A DNA stretch of 64,000 nt from the NCBI GenBank assembly GCA_035041965.1, contig JAPYMA010003043.1, positions 101,388 through 165,387 on the forward strand. Direction: 5' to 3'. The notes under the pieces are model-generated. The model was not told the origin of the DNA. It made no database searches and saw nothing but the letters and a program-made list of their open reading frames with translations. Origin of the DNA: Anisakis pegreffii (taxonomy: Eukaryota; Nematoda; Chromadorea; Rhabditida; Anisakidae). Position 1 is the stretch's first letter. Every line of letters starts with the position of its first letter. Shown here in pieces: positions 1-12,763 of this stretch. The position numbers and the translations under genes were made by a program.

Positions 1-3000
1 AAACCTCAAAGTCGTATTTTTCTCAAGGAGCAGTCAAAATAAATATGGCTTGATAGAAACATGACATGTATTTGATGTTATGGTAGTTTGTTGTGCCACT
101 AAATTATTCATTATGAGCAATTGCACGAGCTTATAAGCTCGCAGTTCATTGTGCATGAATGCTATTCAATTATGTAAAATTTCCACACTTTCCTCAGCAA
201 GATTCCATGATCTATTATCCTCGTATAGAAGAGATCTGTTGACATTCATTTGTACTGCTGCATCCATGACAACACAATCGTTGTTGAGTGAGTGAACTGC
301 CGATGCAAAGAATACACCTAGTGCAAAAGCCTCTCATCATCAATCAGTGCTTTCGATTGTTTTTGTTGAGAGCAGCGCTTAAAATAGAGTGAGTTCTGGG
401 TGGAACGGATGAACGATCACATTTGGAATGCTTGAACGGATTCCATGAATAAAAGCTTGATTAGTGATTCAAGACTCAAGTTATGAAAGTTATTCAGTCA
501 AGACGAGAATAACTAGTGCGCAAACATCGAATGTCATTACGAGAGCAGCGAATACACTTACGATTAGTCACGTTTCCATCAGATTGTCAGTAGCAACAAC
601 AGCAGATATGTATTCGTTTTTATAATTCATTCATTCACTCATTCGTTTTGAGGCCTTTGAGATAATAGAATTTCGAAGAAATAATAATCACATTATAGAC
701 ACCATGTCGTGAACATATAGTGATTAGATTAGAGACTGATTTGATGGGTTTTTTTTTTTGTTGACAGCAAATGATCAAAATGCATTAGCAGAAGGAACGG
801 TTGAATGAATTTATGCAGCGATTCGCTTAATGTATCACTAATGAAATGAATTCACTGTTTGTGTGAATACTACTTTATTTCAACTCATTTGGATTTTTTT
901 CGATTGATATCCTGCATAAGTTTAGCATTTATTGCATGATCTTTGTTGATTAACTCTCAACCTCTTTTATCATTTCATCATCAAACAACAACTCCTACAA
1001 CTCATAACCAGCGTGTCCTTCAGCAATCGGTGACTATCACTGTCTTCAATCTTCGACACCCGCTTCCATGCAGTCAGTGTTATTCTGGAGACTAGCACAG
1101 TACCCGTCTCCTCGGAATTCTATCTTCACTCATCCAATCTCACAGATATTCAAAACCATTTCATTCAGTCCTATTCCGCGATCGAAGAAGATGCGTGTAA
1201 TATCGGTGGCGACTGTTATTATGGCGAATTTATTTTTGGAACTCCAAATAGGTCGATCATTTTTAGTACAATAGAAAGGAAGGTGATGGATTCTTATGAT
1301 TGGATTCATTATTATGATGATGATCGTTTTAGCATTAAAATTTTTTAAATGTCATAACAACGGGCACTATAAACGATGATGGCATATATCATGTATGATC
1401 GTTTATCGAACAAGCAATTCAAACTGAAATTCAAATTCAAAAACATTTCATCTCATTAATGTTATCCAAATGGATTATATTAATGGATCTCATTGAATCA
1501 TTTCATTTTTATTGCATCGTTCCGGCAGCATCCAATCGGATCGAATCGAATCGAATGCCGTTCTGCCATGGAGGATAACAACCGCCAATCAACAACCTCA
1601 AAATTGCACATTCACTCGCTCCCCGTTTTGACTTATGCACCTTTATTATAAAGGCATGCGGTTTTGCTAGCTTTAACTCGGCAAGCAATTCACTTTTTTA
1701 TTAGTCAGCGCAGATCCCGTCCTGTCTAGAATCTCAATTCTGCAATTCTCATCTCGTTTTCTTCTGAAAATACACCAAACGAACGGCTCCTAGCTTCGTA
1801 TTTATATGACAATCCGTCGTATAACGTTCTGGATGCAAACACTAGTACCCTAGGATTAAGGCGAGATCTTTCAACAAAAAAAAAAGCGATATGAGATTGA
1901 AATTTCTTCTAATTGCCGCAACAAACCGATAATTGCGATAATACACATAAATTTTCTGGCTCACAATCAGTTTTCTTATGCATTTGAAACAATAGGCGTT
2001 GAAAAGGGTTCGACAGAATTAAATTATTCATCATTTAATGCTGAGTGCAAAAAGAGAAACTTGACAAATTGCTCCGATAGATCAAACCAATCTATCGTTA
2101 TGATTAAATCTCTTATATTCTGAACGAACTGATAAGAAAAGCATAAGATGTTGAATTAAGGCTGATTCAGTTCGCATCAAACATGCCTGTCATAGACTAA
2201 TTGTCGTAAATTTGCGACAGTTTAACTCAATTTCGACACCATTCACTCGTGAACGGGACGTGTGACACATTACGAAATGAATTTTGAAATAATTTAATTG
2301 ATGTCAGCCGAATGAAAGTCGCTAAAATTAGTTTGCTTAATGCCCGAATGAAATTCAATTAGCATCGAGCGAGCGAGCTTTTTCCCGTATTGTTTCCACG
2401 ATTGCCGTCTCTGTCCCACTGAACAACATCTTAATGCACCAGTTCAGGTTCAAGTTTGTATTCGCTGGAGAGTATAAAGTATTGTGGATTGAGTGCAGTA
2501 GGACTCGTAGATTCGTGAACATCAACAAATAAACCGAACACATGATATGCAATGAATAATTTCAATCATGTAGAGCCCCACTGAACGTCTCATCATGTAA
2601 AGCCGTTGGGCAGCGGCTCGCTACAATTTTAGTCGATTCAATTTGAAAAATGAGTTCAATTTTTCCACTTTTAGTCGCTATCCACGAACGAAAAAAACCC
2701 TATTTATTTCGTCTTTTACACTATAAAATTGATTGGCATTCGTCGTCAATTTCCATGATTACCAAGCACAGAGGAGTGTTCAAAACGATATGTGCCTGTG
2801 GTGTTATTAAGTTGTTGGTGAAATTGAGTAGTTAGTTAAGTGAACGACGAGATCGTCGTGGAGGATCATTTTGTGGCAATTGGATGAGCATTGAAGAAAT
2901 TTATTTCATCTCATTTCTTGTAAAGGGGCTGAAAAAAGATATATTAGTTCAGTGGTTCGTTTTGATGTGGAATCAAGCAATGAAAAATGATCAAAACCAG

Positions 3001-4777
3001 AGAAGTGAAAAGACGGAAATTTTTGTGCTTTGTTATATTTTCGAAAGCATTTTCAATAAATCACTTTTGCTTGAAAAGACGATAATGAACCATCGGCAAC
3101 ACTACGTCCGTTGCCCATTTACCTTCATTCCAATTGTGTTGCAGCGTTGATTTTGCTCATTTTGTTGTTGTTATGAATGATCGAAATGAAATGCATACAT
3201 GCTGCTCTGTTTGAGATTTCACTCTATTTCGCTCATTTTGAGCACATTTCATGCAGAAGTCGAAAATGAATGAGAGGGGATTCAATAGAGATATTTGTAC
3301 GTTGAGAACGATAATTCATCAACGTTTGACGTGCGATTGATTGTGATTAATTGCTATCTATCTCTATGCTTGGCTATTCAAGCACATGCTGCGTATATTG
3401 TTTGTTTTTTTTTCACTTACTCCCGTCAAAACTAGTGCTTCAGTTCATGCATTAATAAATGCAAATGTACATATTGCTTTAGGGATTCACTATTCTCAAT
3501 GTTGAGCTCGTCAACTCCATAAGTAGAATAATCCAAATTGAGATCATGAAGAGCAATTGAGCAAGTTGACGTTTGCAGCGAATTTTGCAGTTTCTTCACA
3601 ATTTCAAAATGAAATCTTAATTTGACACTGCCCAAATGATGTTTTGCCGATTCGTTTATTATCTATTTGGAACGATGATATAGCGAAAGATTCCTCTGGA
3701 TGAGAAAGCAGAGTGCTTTCGGATGCGAAACCACTGTGATTCTGCTTGAAACTACTTAAATTTGTGTTGAGTAGGTGATGATACAAATGATCATAGTGTC
3801 CTGTACGCCATTATGTCTCGTCAGCCATCGAGGTATCAGTATCCGTTTTCCGGATTTTAACAAGAGGATTTATCCCTCAAACTTGTCTTCATGTCCATAT
3901 TCTCATTATCGCTATCTCGTTAGAGGATGAACTTTTTTGTGGAGAGAGATTCAATGAAGTGAAAACATATTCAGAATGTAATTGTTAAGTGGAGGAAATG
4001 CTTTGAGTATATGTGTATGTGTATATTGTTATGAATGTTTGTCTTCAATAGTACATAAGATCATGCATTTGTGCAAACACACACACAAACAGATGAAGCT
4101 AGAATTCACAATCGCTCCACCCAGTCGGCTTTAAGCTAAAGAAGTAACTGTGAAGCAAGAGCAGTAGTCAACGTACACGTACACGTATTAAACCATTAGG
4201 AAGTTCGTTTCAGATGGCCGTCATTGTCCGATCATATTTATCTATTCATTCATTTATTTATATTTGAATATGTCCGTGCCTTTCACGGTCAATCCTACAC
4301 TCACACTGTGATGACATGTCCAGAGTTTGCTTGATCATGCAAACAACGTTGCCTCTATTATCCTTAAGCCATCCATTCTCTCATAAGTTTCTGCACCTTT
4401 GCCCAATTTCGTTTTAGATGGATTCGTCAATTTCATTTGAGAAGTTAGTGCTTCTTAATTGTGGTGATTGATGCTCCATTTATGAATTGTCATCGAGTGC
4501 AAACAATCGCGTTGTTCAAATGTTTGATTATTGTGTGAGATCTGTGTTCTGTGTTCTCAAATGATAACTTGCAGAAGAAGGTTCTAAAGAAGAGCTCGTT
4601 GTTATCTCCTACAAGTCCACCGGTTTTGATCTCAAACATTAATCATCGATCGATCAAATTTGAGCTATTATCATGTTAAGCACGATATTCTCATAGCCAT
4701 GCATATTTGATATATCCAACTCTGCTCATTACCACAACTTCATTCATATGCAATAATTTATTATCGGACAAAAAGTG
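1..4777. other. Left flank, mostly without recognisable genes
   Basis: Apart from the possible exon described at 1074-1348, I see no exon chain with homology to a known family on either strand. The stretch is AT-rich with many in-frame stops. A TATA-like element in a GC-richer setting lies near 1648, but no coding exon could be tied to it. The region probably includes upstream sequence of the leucine-rich-repeat gene that starts at 4778. Confidence 0.5.
1074..1348 (+). CDS. Possible terminal exon of an unidentified gene
   Basis: An open frame without its own ATG runs from just after a stop near 1030 to a TAA at 1346-1348. A pyrimidine-rich tract ending in CAG at 1071-1073 would make an acceptor at 1074 with two leading bases (previous exon in phase 1). 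The reading frame has balanced codon use and encodes an acidic segment with two cysteines (around DACNIGGDCYYG) and several Asn-X-Ser/Thr sites, as in an extracellular region. A GTGATG at 1283 could instead be a donor. No upstream exon could be joined in the window, so the gene would start to the left or be a chance frame. I do not recognise the family. Confidence 0.28.
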
Positions 4778-7700
4778 ATGCTGTCCTCAAAACGATCGGC
4801 GTTAATCACTTTAATTGGACTCACAGCAATACTGCTTGACAAAGCAACACCTTTATCACTGAGCAATTTCACTTTTGAGGAGAAATGTAAGGCGATTCAT
4901 GCGCAAGGATACGGTATTAATTTGGTTCGTTCATTTCTATTCACATGCGAAAGCATCGCGCTCTAACATCAACAATTCTGAAATCATTTCTTTTTCGCCT
5001 GAATTCACTTCAACTCACAAAATTCTCAGTCTTGACTGCAGCACAAACAGGAAAGTAGCCTCCTTTCATGAACACATGAGATCCCTCTACTAGTGTGACC
5101 ATTCAAGAAATGAAAGATGATTACTCTGGCCAGAACGCATTCTGATTTTTTACACAAATTGAGAACTGAGTGGACTTTTTGAGAGCCAGCCAGCCAAATT
5201 TACAGCCGAAAATTGGTTAGTTAAAAACAGAGGAAGAGTATGGAAACGGAACTCACTATGAGATGAGATGGGGGAAAAAATGAGTTCAAAAGTTTGAAAT
5301 TGTATTGAAATAGACAAATACGGCAAGCAATGATCTCCCAAGTGGACTGGACTGCTTGTTCTCAGTACACTAGTGCAATGAGTCTCCTTAAATAGATGTG
5401 AGTGTCTCTTGAAATTGCTTGATTGTCACCATTACGCATTATGTTCATGATGGTGGTGATGGTGGCCATATAACATTAGTTAATGAATATGTCAACAGCT
5501 TCATCATCACAGAACACAACAGCTTCAAGCCAGGCTGGTACACTTCAACAAATTTCATTCGTTCGCCCTTTTTAAAAAGCAATAAAAACAAGAGAATACT
5601 AAAAACGAACAAATATTCAATAATAGCCATACACTTCAGTGCCAAAATCGATTCCACTCGTTGAATCCACTGAAAAGGGAAAGTGCTCCACTCCATCTTC
5701 AGAAAATCCTTTTCATCCAGAAATGTCCGATGTCCTTTTGAATTGTTGATGAAAGCTTCAGTATGCCATCGTGCTAACACATTGGAATATCTGTTGAGAG
5801 ATCGATCGACCTCTTTCAATCAGAGATAATTAGTAGTTAAGAATCCAAAAATAGTGTATCAGCAACTGATCGTGAGTCATTCCAATCGCCACTAATTGCC
5901 TTCAGGTATGTTGCAATAAGCAAAATAGTGTGGACTCGAATTGTCAATATCAAACACTTTGTAAAACGAAACACTGTCATTGCTATTTGACTGTACTTGA
6001 TAAACTGGAATGTGCCACAAAGCCAACCAAGCAATTGTATGTATGGCAAGATCACAGTAAACCGGCCGAGCATCCTTTCCAGTGCGATAGTCCGAATTTT
6101 CCAAATCGGAATGCTGAATACAACGTGAAGATATATCATTGGGAGAAATGGTAAGCAGACCTGATATTTCATGAAACATATCGATCGCATTCTATCTCAT
6201 TGATTAGCCGAATCAACTTTGTAAAAAAGTTTTCACCGCGAGAGGACCCCTGAAATGGGACCTTGAACTTGTTGGGTATCCGCTTCTCATTGCACCAATC
6301 TTTTCGACGAGAGGTTTAGGGGGCTTTTACCAAACACAATGATATTCACTGATCTCAAATGCATGATGTTTCGCGAATGGCTAAATTGATCATTCGAAGA
6401 CTTTAATCTGGGTTTTTGTATATTGCAATTGTATGTTTGAGACGAATTATGAACTGAAATAAGAGAGGAAAGGCTGGAATGAGAAATTTTAAGAAGCGAT
6501 TGAATGTGCTTGGATTTCAGGACTGGTACCGCATTATTGCACGGCTTAAGTCACTACAATGTCACCTCATTATCGTTTGCCGTCGAAAATGATCACGGCT
6601 TGGAGGATATTGGTGTGTATTAGCTGAAAATACTTTATTTCTGATTGTTTTATCGTTAATGATGTTTTTCTGTCCACAATCAGTCTCTTACTGCAATCCA
6701 CAAATGAGGAAGCGATGTGTATAAATGATCGTAAGTCGAAATTCTCAACCTGCGAGATCAAATTCCCTAGTGTTATCGTTTTGCGTTTTTTTTTCAGATC
6801 TTTCCATTAATTTCCCGAATGTTCACACACTTCATATTGAACTGAAGAAATCCACTGATGGTTTCAATGGATGGACAATATTTGGACAAATGACCTCATT
6901 GAGGACGTTGAAATTGATAAATTTCAATTTTGAATTTGGTGATTATGTAAGTGTTAGTTTAGCTGACTTAAATTCGCTTCATATCAACACTGGAATTCAG
7001 AACAAAAAACTTCAAAATGTTTTTAGCAACGATAAAAATCGGCATTGAACCGAATAGCACAAAGATGAAAGAATACTCTCTTGCTATTGTTTAAGTTAAA
7101 AATGGACTTTCAAACTCATAATCAGTGAGATGAACGCATTTTTTGTTGAGGCTCCCCCATGGATCGAGAGTTTGCATCGTTTACACGTCGAGAACAGCAC
7201 ACTCAGTTATCTGCCCAAGTGGCTGCCGTTCGCTAAATCTCTCGAACGTCTCATCATAAGAGGAACGAATATTGATTCGGTCATAACAATTAGGTATTCG
7301 TCATTATCACATTGCTGCTGTTTGATGTCATTTCTCTCGCGAAACCTATATGACCTCGTTGTCTAATAAATATCATGAATTAAAGTGAAAAGTACCGCTG
7401 GGAATGGGATCTTGGAGCTTACGTTCAGGACGATATGATATTAGTTTTTTTTTATTTTTTGCATTCGTCATGTATGCAATTTGCTGGATTCGAAGTCCAT
7501 TACGAAATTAGTTTCTTCGAGTCATTGCCAGCAGATCTGTTGGTGAATCTTGAAATCGCTCGCTAAACTTTCAGCACGATGCGATCGCTAGTGAGTGTGA
7601 AGTTAAGCAATAACAAGATCAAAGATCTCGCGAGGATTTCGTTCAAATGCGATCACATGCAAGAACTCGATCTCAGCTCTAATCTGGTATGGGATTTGCT

Positions 7701-9858
7701 TTGTGCTATCAAGTGATTGTTTTCATACGGCTGAAACAGTCGTCATAACGGTGAAGATGGAGGAATTTAAATGAAGCAATCGCTCTTCAGATCGACCGAT
7801 TCGCACAACATACGTTCAGTCAATGCTCACAGTTGCGACTTCTCGATTTGAGGCGAAATCCGCTTAAAGCGCTACCGTATCGCGGACTGCAAATGACCAC
7901 CAAACTGAAGTGGCTTCGATTGTCCGAAACACAAATTGATGTAAACATTTCTGGTGATTCGTTTTTTGAAAAATAAATCCGATAAATTAACTATACATCT
8001 GATGAACGTTAATTATTCATAGTCCCAACGAATACCTTGAAGCAAATACCGGCTGGTTGCCAGCCCTTTAGGTCGGTATTTTCAAGAAAGCGATCATGTC
8101 TTATACGGAATATTCAATTTGATCGCGAGAATTTTGATCTTTGAGGCGTTTCTTCATGGGATCAAAAGCAAATTTATTAAATGCTGATTATGTCGAATGG
8201 TACTTAATGCTACCGATTTGAGCACCCTCTGATATTGGTGATTTCATCAGCAATAATTAAAATATTTCAGGTTCTATCAGCTGACCATCTGATTGGACTG
8301 ACTTCATTAAGAACTTTATCATTAAGTGATACTCCATCATTGAAATCCATTGAATCGTTCGCATTTCTACCTCTGAAATCGTTGAGAACACTCGAATTGG
8401 ATCGTTCGAATCTGACGCAAATACCGCTAGCTGTTACACAGTGCTGTCATTTGAGCAGGTTTTCATTTGATTCTTCAATCAATCCAAGTTGTCGATTATC
8501 CGCATTGTGGCTATGTTATTCGATCTGTTCATTATCTATCAAACTGAATTTATGGATGAGATTTAATCATATAATATGATTAAGATCAAATTAAGATCAT
8601 CATAATACATGATGCTGACTGAACAGATTAAGATGGAAACAGTAAGCTATAAGTTTGCAGTTTGCATTTATCTGGCAACTTGTTTCATCTGAAACAATCA
8701 ATGCCTCCCGAGATTGTTGGACTTCTTTCACGACTCACTTATCTGGCGTTCGATTGTAATCCGCTTTCGGAATACCCCGTTGGATTATTTCTAATTCCTT
8801 TCTCTAATCATGTTAGTTATCGCTTCGTTTATACACATCCATTTTACTCTCAACAACGCTCTGATGCTCTCAATAGATACGCACAAGCTTCTTCCAGTTG
8901 TTGAAGAGCGTTAGAACGTTCACTAAATTTCTAGCTGAATTCGACGATTCTTTTGAAATCAATATCATAATCGACACGGGTCTTTATGGGTAACAAGTTT
9001 TTTGCAAATGCACAAAGTGGCTTTGACAAATCACTGAATTATTTGAATCTTCTCAAATGCTTGCGCGGTCTCATAGTGACGATTGCTTCAGGAGCTAATT
9101 CATCAAGTACTTGACACACTCATAACACTCCCGTTATGGCATCGTGAGCCATGCACTCCATTCATGTGGAATATTCACTTGAGGAACAGGTATTCTCAAA
9201 TCAATGACTGCTTACCTTAATATAACCGTTCAATCTAAACAACTACCTGTTTATTTCATAGCCAATGTAAGCAGTTCATATTCCTGTCGTTCTACGCAGA
9301 AAATTGCACCGAATCAAACAAAGTTTGCTTGAATCGCTCTCTTAATCGCTCACAATCAGTCAGAACGATTTCAGCACGCCTGAACTACGTCGAAAAGTGT
9401 CCGCATGGAATGCAGAACGTATGCGACGTGACAAGATGGAGCATTGCATGCAGATGTACGAATGGAATATGGAGAATCTGGAGCTCTATCGTGATTTGGA
9501 ACGAAGCAGCGGATGTGAGGCCAACCGTCAACTGCGTACCGTACGAGAGGCATGTCAGGATCGTCCGTCAAACGCCCGAAAATCCGTGTCCTATCGTCAA
9601 AGAAAGAACCACAAAAAACACAAGGCACATTTCGACGACAGCTCAACAACCACTCCGACCACTCAAAGTTTTCCAGGCGTTAGCTTGTCCATATCGAACA
9701 ATCAGAGCAAGACGTTGGCACTATCAATAGCCTTTAATTTAGCACTTCTGTTGGTTCTCTCTACAGTCATTCTTTATGTGACCATCAGCCACCTGACTCG
9801 TCAACGTTCTGCTCAGCACCCGTCTGAAACACAACCTCTCAAAGGAAAAGCTTTATAG
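4778..9858 (+). CDS. Leucine-rich-repeat single-pass membrane protein
   Basis: Likely a type I membrane receptor or adhesion-like protein; ligand unknown. Proposed exons: 4778-4924, 5906-6150, 6521-6616, 6684-6730, 6798-6946, 7130-7293, 7575-7686, 7791-7940, 8271-8458, 8661-8811, a 23-base mini-exon 9300-9322, and 9375-9858; this gives about 651 residues with phases kept. Residues 1-25 look like a signal peptide (ATG at 4778; the in-frame GTG before it is not needed). A cysteine-rich segment with CHC follows, then leucine-rich repeats such as [38 protein letters not shown] and [15 protein letters not shown]. Near the C-terminus is a basic, Ser/Thr-rich juxtamembrane stretch, a hydrophobic segment ([19 protein letters not shown]) and a tail of about 29 residues ending at TAG 9856. 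The first join (4924 to 5906) and the path between 8811 and 9375 are uncertain. The exact subfamily is unknown. Confidence 0.75.
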
Positions 9859-10140
9859 ACATGGCTTTGTTCTGTTTCATGGTTGAGAAACAATCTGAGA
9901 CAATCAATCCTTCATCGAAGTCAAGTGATGAAGGAGCATGATTTGGACGAGAAACGAAATGAAGAAGTCTTCATTGAATTCTAGTGATATCCGAGGTAGT
10001 GATATTGGAATAATTTATGATATGTGTTGTATATGTGTTGTTGATGAGAGATATTTGTTTGAATGATAGATATTTGATTGCACTCAATTGTTATCATGTG
10101 ACACATGAGGAAGCAAGTTGAGTAAGTCTAAACTTTGATA

Positions 10141-10450
10141 ATGTCAAGTCATTCTAATTTTGATCAATGTCATTTTGTGTGAATTGAATAATTTGTATAA
10201 AGTCTTGTTTTGTGTTTAATACCTTGTTATTAAATTACTTCAAAAAAAAACCCGAGCATGCACCGGAACATGCACCGCAAGAACACTGTGTAACGGTTAT
10301 TAATAACATACTCTCCATTGATCCATAAGAGTATTTAATATTGCATGAAATTATCAAAACGGAGTAGGATCGCATCTCATCTTGTTCAGTAATGTTAATC
10401 TCAGAGTGATAGCTTTGATTGTTCGATGTCAAGTCATTCTAATTTTGATC
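10141..10450. repeat. 25-base perfect direct duplication
   Basis: The segment starting ATGTCAAGTCATTC and ending TTTTGATC is identical at 10141-10165 and 10426-10450. It lies just downstream of the leucine-rich-repeat gene. No target-site duplication or open frame is associated. Confidence 0.6.
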
Positions 10451-12541
10451 TTCACAGATCAACAATTCGTATTGCTACAGAATCATGATCATCGACTTGA
10501 GACATCGGCAGATAGGCATACTTCCGCTCTATTCAACATCTATACCATTAAAATATGGAACTTTCTTTGGTGAAGTTTTGTTCGCTCCACGATTACTTCT
10601 GATGCTTCTGGGGAAGATTCAGAACCAAAAAACAGTATCAATTCTGCAAATATCGTGCTGGTTACTAAACATCAAAATACATCAAAAAAATATTTCAGAT
10701 ACATCAAACATCGAAATATTTCAGTGAATTTTCTTCTGACTTACATTCTGTGATTGATTTCATAAAATTGAATTTACACTGTTATATGGAAATCTAAAAA
10801 TAATAAATGAGCTGTTCATGAATCGACTGCAGTCATTATTGTAATCATTCATTTCTCAGAGAACAATCATTTAATTAATTGATTTTGTTATGTGATAGTT
10901 TAATGATTGTGATTTGGTTTTACTTTCATCATCGCCTCTTCTTGCAATTTCCTTAATTTGTTCGTCGTCATTACAATGCGACGCCATTGTCTCAAGATGC
11001 TCGGCAGTGTTCATTGGGTATGTTCTACGAACATAGTTTCATATGATCCTTCTTTCTCATTCATCATACTAATCGTTTCATGAAAACGTTTCGTTTTCAG
11101 ATTGTCTCCATTCGTTTCAATTTTGTTTCTAATCAATTGCTTATCATCATTCATATACCAATATTATCGTTCAATCAGAACACCACTCAATGCCCATTGA
11201 TAATTTCCAGTTATCAGAATTGATGCGCTTATCACCGATTTTGAGGATATTCATTGATCGAAGTTCTATCCGTGAGCCAAAAAATCTTCGCTGAAAGCAC
11301 GATGATTGACTGAAAGCACGGTTATTTCTAGCAACTTGGATTAATTATATCGTTGAGATAACGGACTGCATCAAGCGCCTTCTGTGCAGCTCTCAAGCAA
11401 ATCGTTTCCATCACTGAATGCGCGATTGATTTCAGTTTCTTTGGTGAAGTGTAATACTGTGAATGGTCAATAAATCCTTCGTCGTTTAATTCGAATCATG
11501 TGACTTTTCAACAAAAACCCTCTGACAAACACTCCACTATAGTTTAATACTAAAGCACTTTTCCGAACCACATTTAATGGCATCATCGTCGTCGTTATCA
11601 ATAACAATAATATGGTTTTTAAAAAGTGACGTTGCTCAACAAAACCAATTTGATGAAAAACCTTCACATCCTCTGAACTGGAAATACTGCTCATCATCAG
11701 CAGTAGTAGTTCGGAAAAAATCAAAAATCATTGCGCACAATTTTTGGCTGTTTTATTTGCTGATTCTTTTCAATCACACTTACTGATTCAGTCATATCAA
11801 CGAACACTGGAATTATGGTCAGTGCTTTCATGAATCCTCATTAGTGCAGTGAGCACACGATTAAAAATCTATTGACTTCGCCACCGTGTTCCTATTCGAA
11901 AATCGCACTTTCTATCCACATTTGGAAAAATAAATGTTTTTCATTCATTCATTTATATAGGAAAATTCCATCGTTTCGTTTCAAAAATCTGCACCTTTGC
12001 TTCGATTGTATGCTCTGAGTTGGCAGGCGTGTTGTAACTGTACGATGAACTCATGACATACTGTGCGATTCGATAGATTATTTTTATTTGGGTCAATGTT
12101 CATTGTGATCTTTTCGAATTGTATTTGCAGACTGCTGTTTCGATGTGTTTTATCTCGAAAATTTTCTCATTTTCAACGAAATGTCAAACTATTGAAATGT
12201 TTATTAATGCAAAGAATTGGCATTGATGAAATGTGATTAGATATGCTTTTCAATTGTTTCTTTTCACGAATAGATATGTTCATCACGAGTTAACAGTGGG
12301 GAGGTTGAATCCACGTCCTAGGATAATCTCGTCAAACAAAACTGGAAAGACTCACTTCAGACAATCGCTTCAGTCATCATTTTGTTTTCTAGTGACTTCC
12401 ATGCTAGTGATTTGTTCATAATCGCCGAACCGCTATGAAAAATTCAATTTGTTTTCAATGTTGTTCATTTCCTGAGAAACAGTCAAATGAACAATTGTAC
12501 CAATTTCATTGTGCCAATAACAATTGGTGATTGTTCAAATT

Positions 12542-12763
12542 TCATTGATAGAAATTTTGTTTTCGCAAAATACATCGGCGCCATGCTGAATGAACAATTG
12601 CTTGTTAGCTATGTCATGGACAGATGATAGCCAGAGGATTACTTGAAATTCACTCATTTGTCACAAATATGGACTGGGAAAAGGTTTGCTCGAAATCGAA
12701 TGTTGGTTGTTCCAATGTCATTGATAGAAATTTTGTTTTCGCAAAATACATCGGCGCCATGCT
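12542..12763. repeat. 46-base perfect direct repeat pair
   Basis: Two identical 46-base copies lie at 12542-12587 and 12718-12763, 176 bases apart start to start. Each begins TCATTGATAG and ends CGGCGCCATGCT. The flanks differ, so this is not a continuous tandem array. The pair may be a local duplication or remains of a repeated element. Confidence 0.8.

Noticed and set aside
5445..5819. 124-codon minus-strand frame with a hydrophobic stretch
   Set aside because: It lies in the large first intron of the leucine-rich-repeat gene, lacks any recognisable motif or splice partners, and is within the length expected by chance.
5837..6190. Two minus-strand frames of 95-117 codons
   Set aside because: They are antisense to exon 2 of the leucine-rich-repeat gene, which fits its neighbours by splice phase.
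10871..11014. 47-codon minus-strand ATG frame with polar composition
   Set aside because: Frames of this length are very common by chance at this base composition, and no homology or splice chain was seen.
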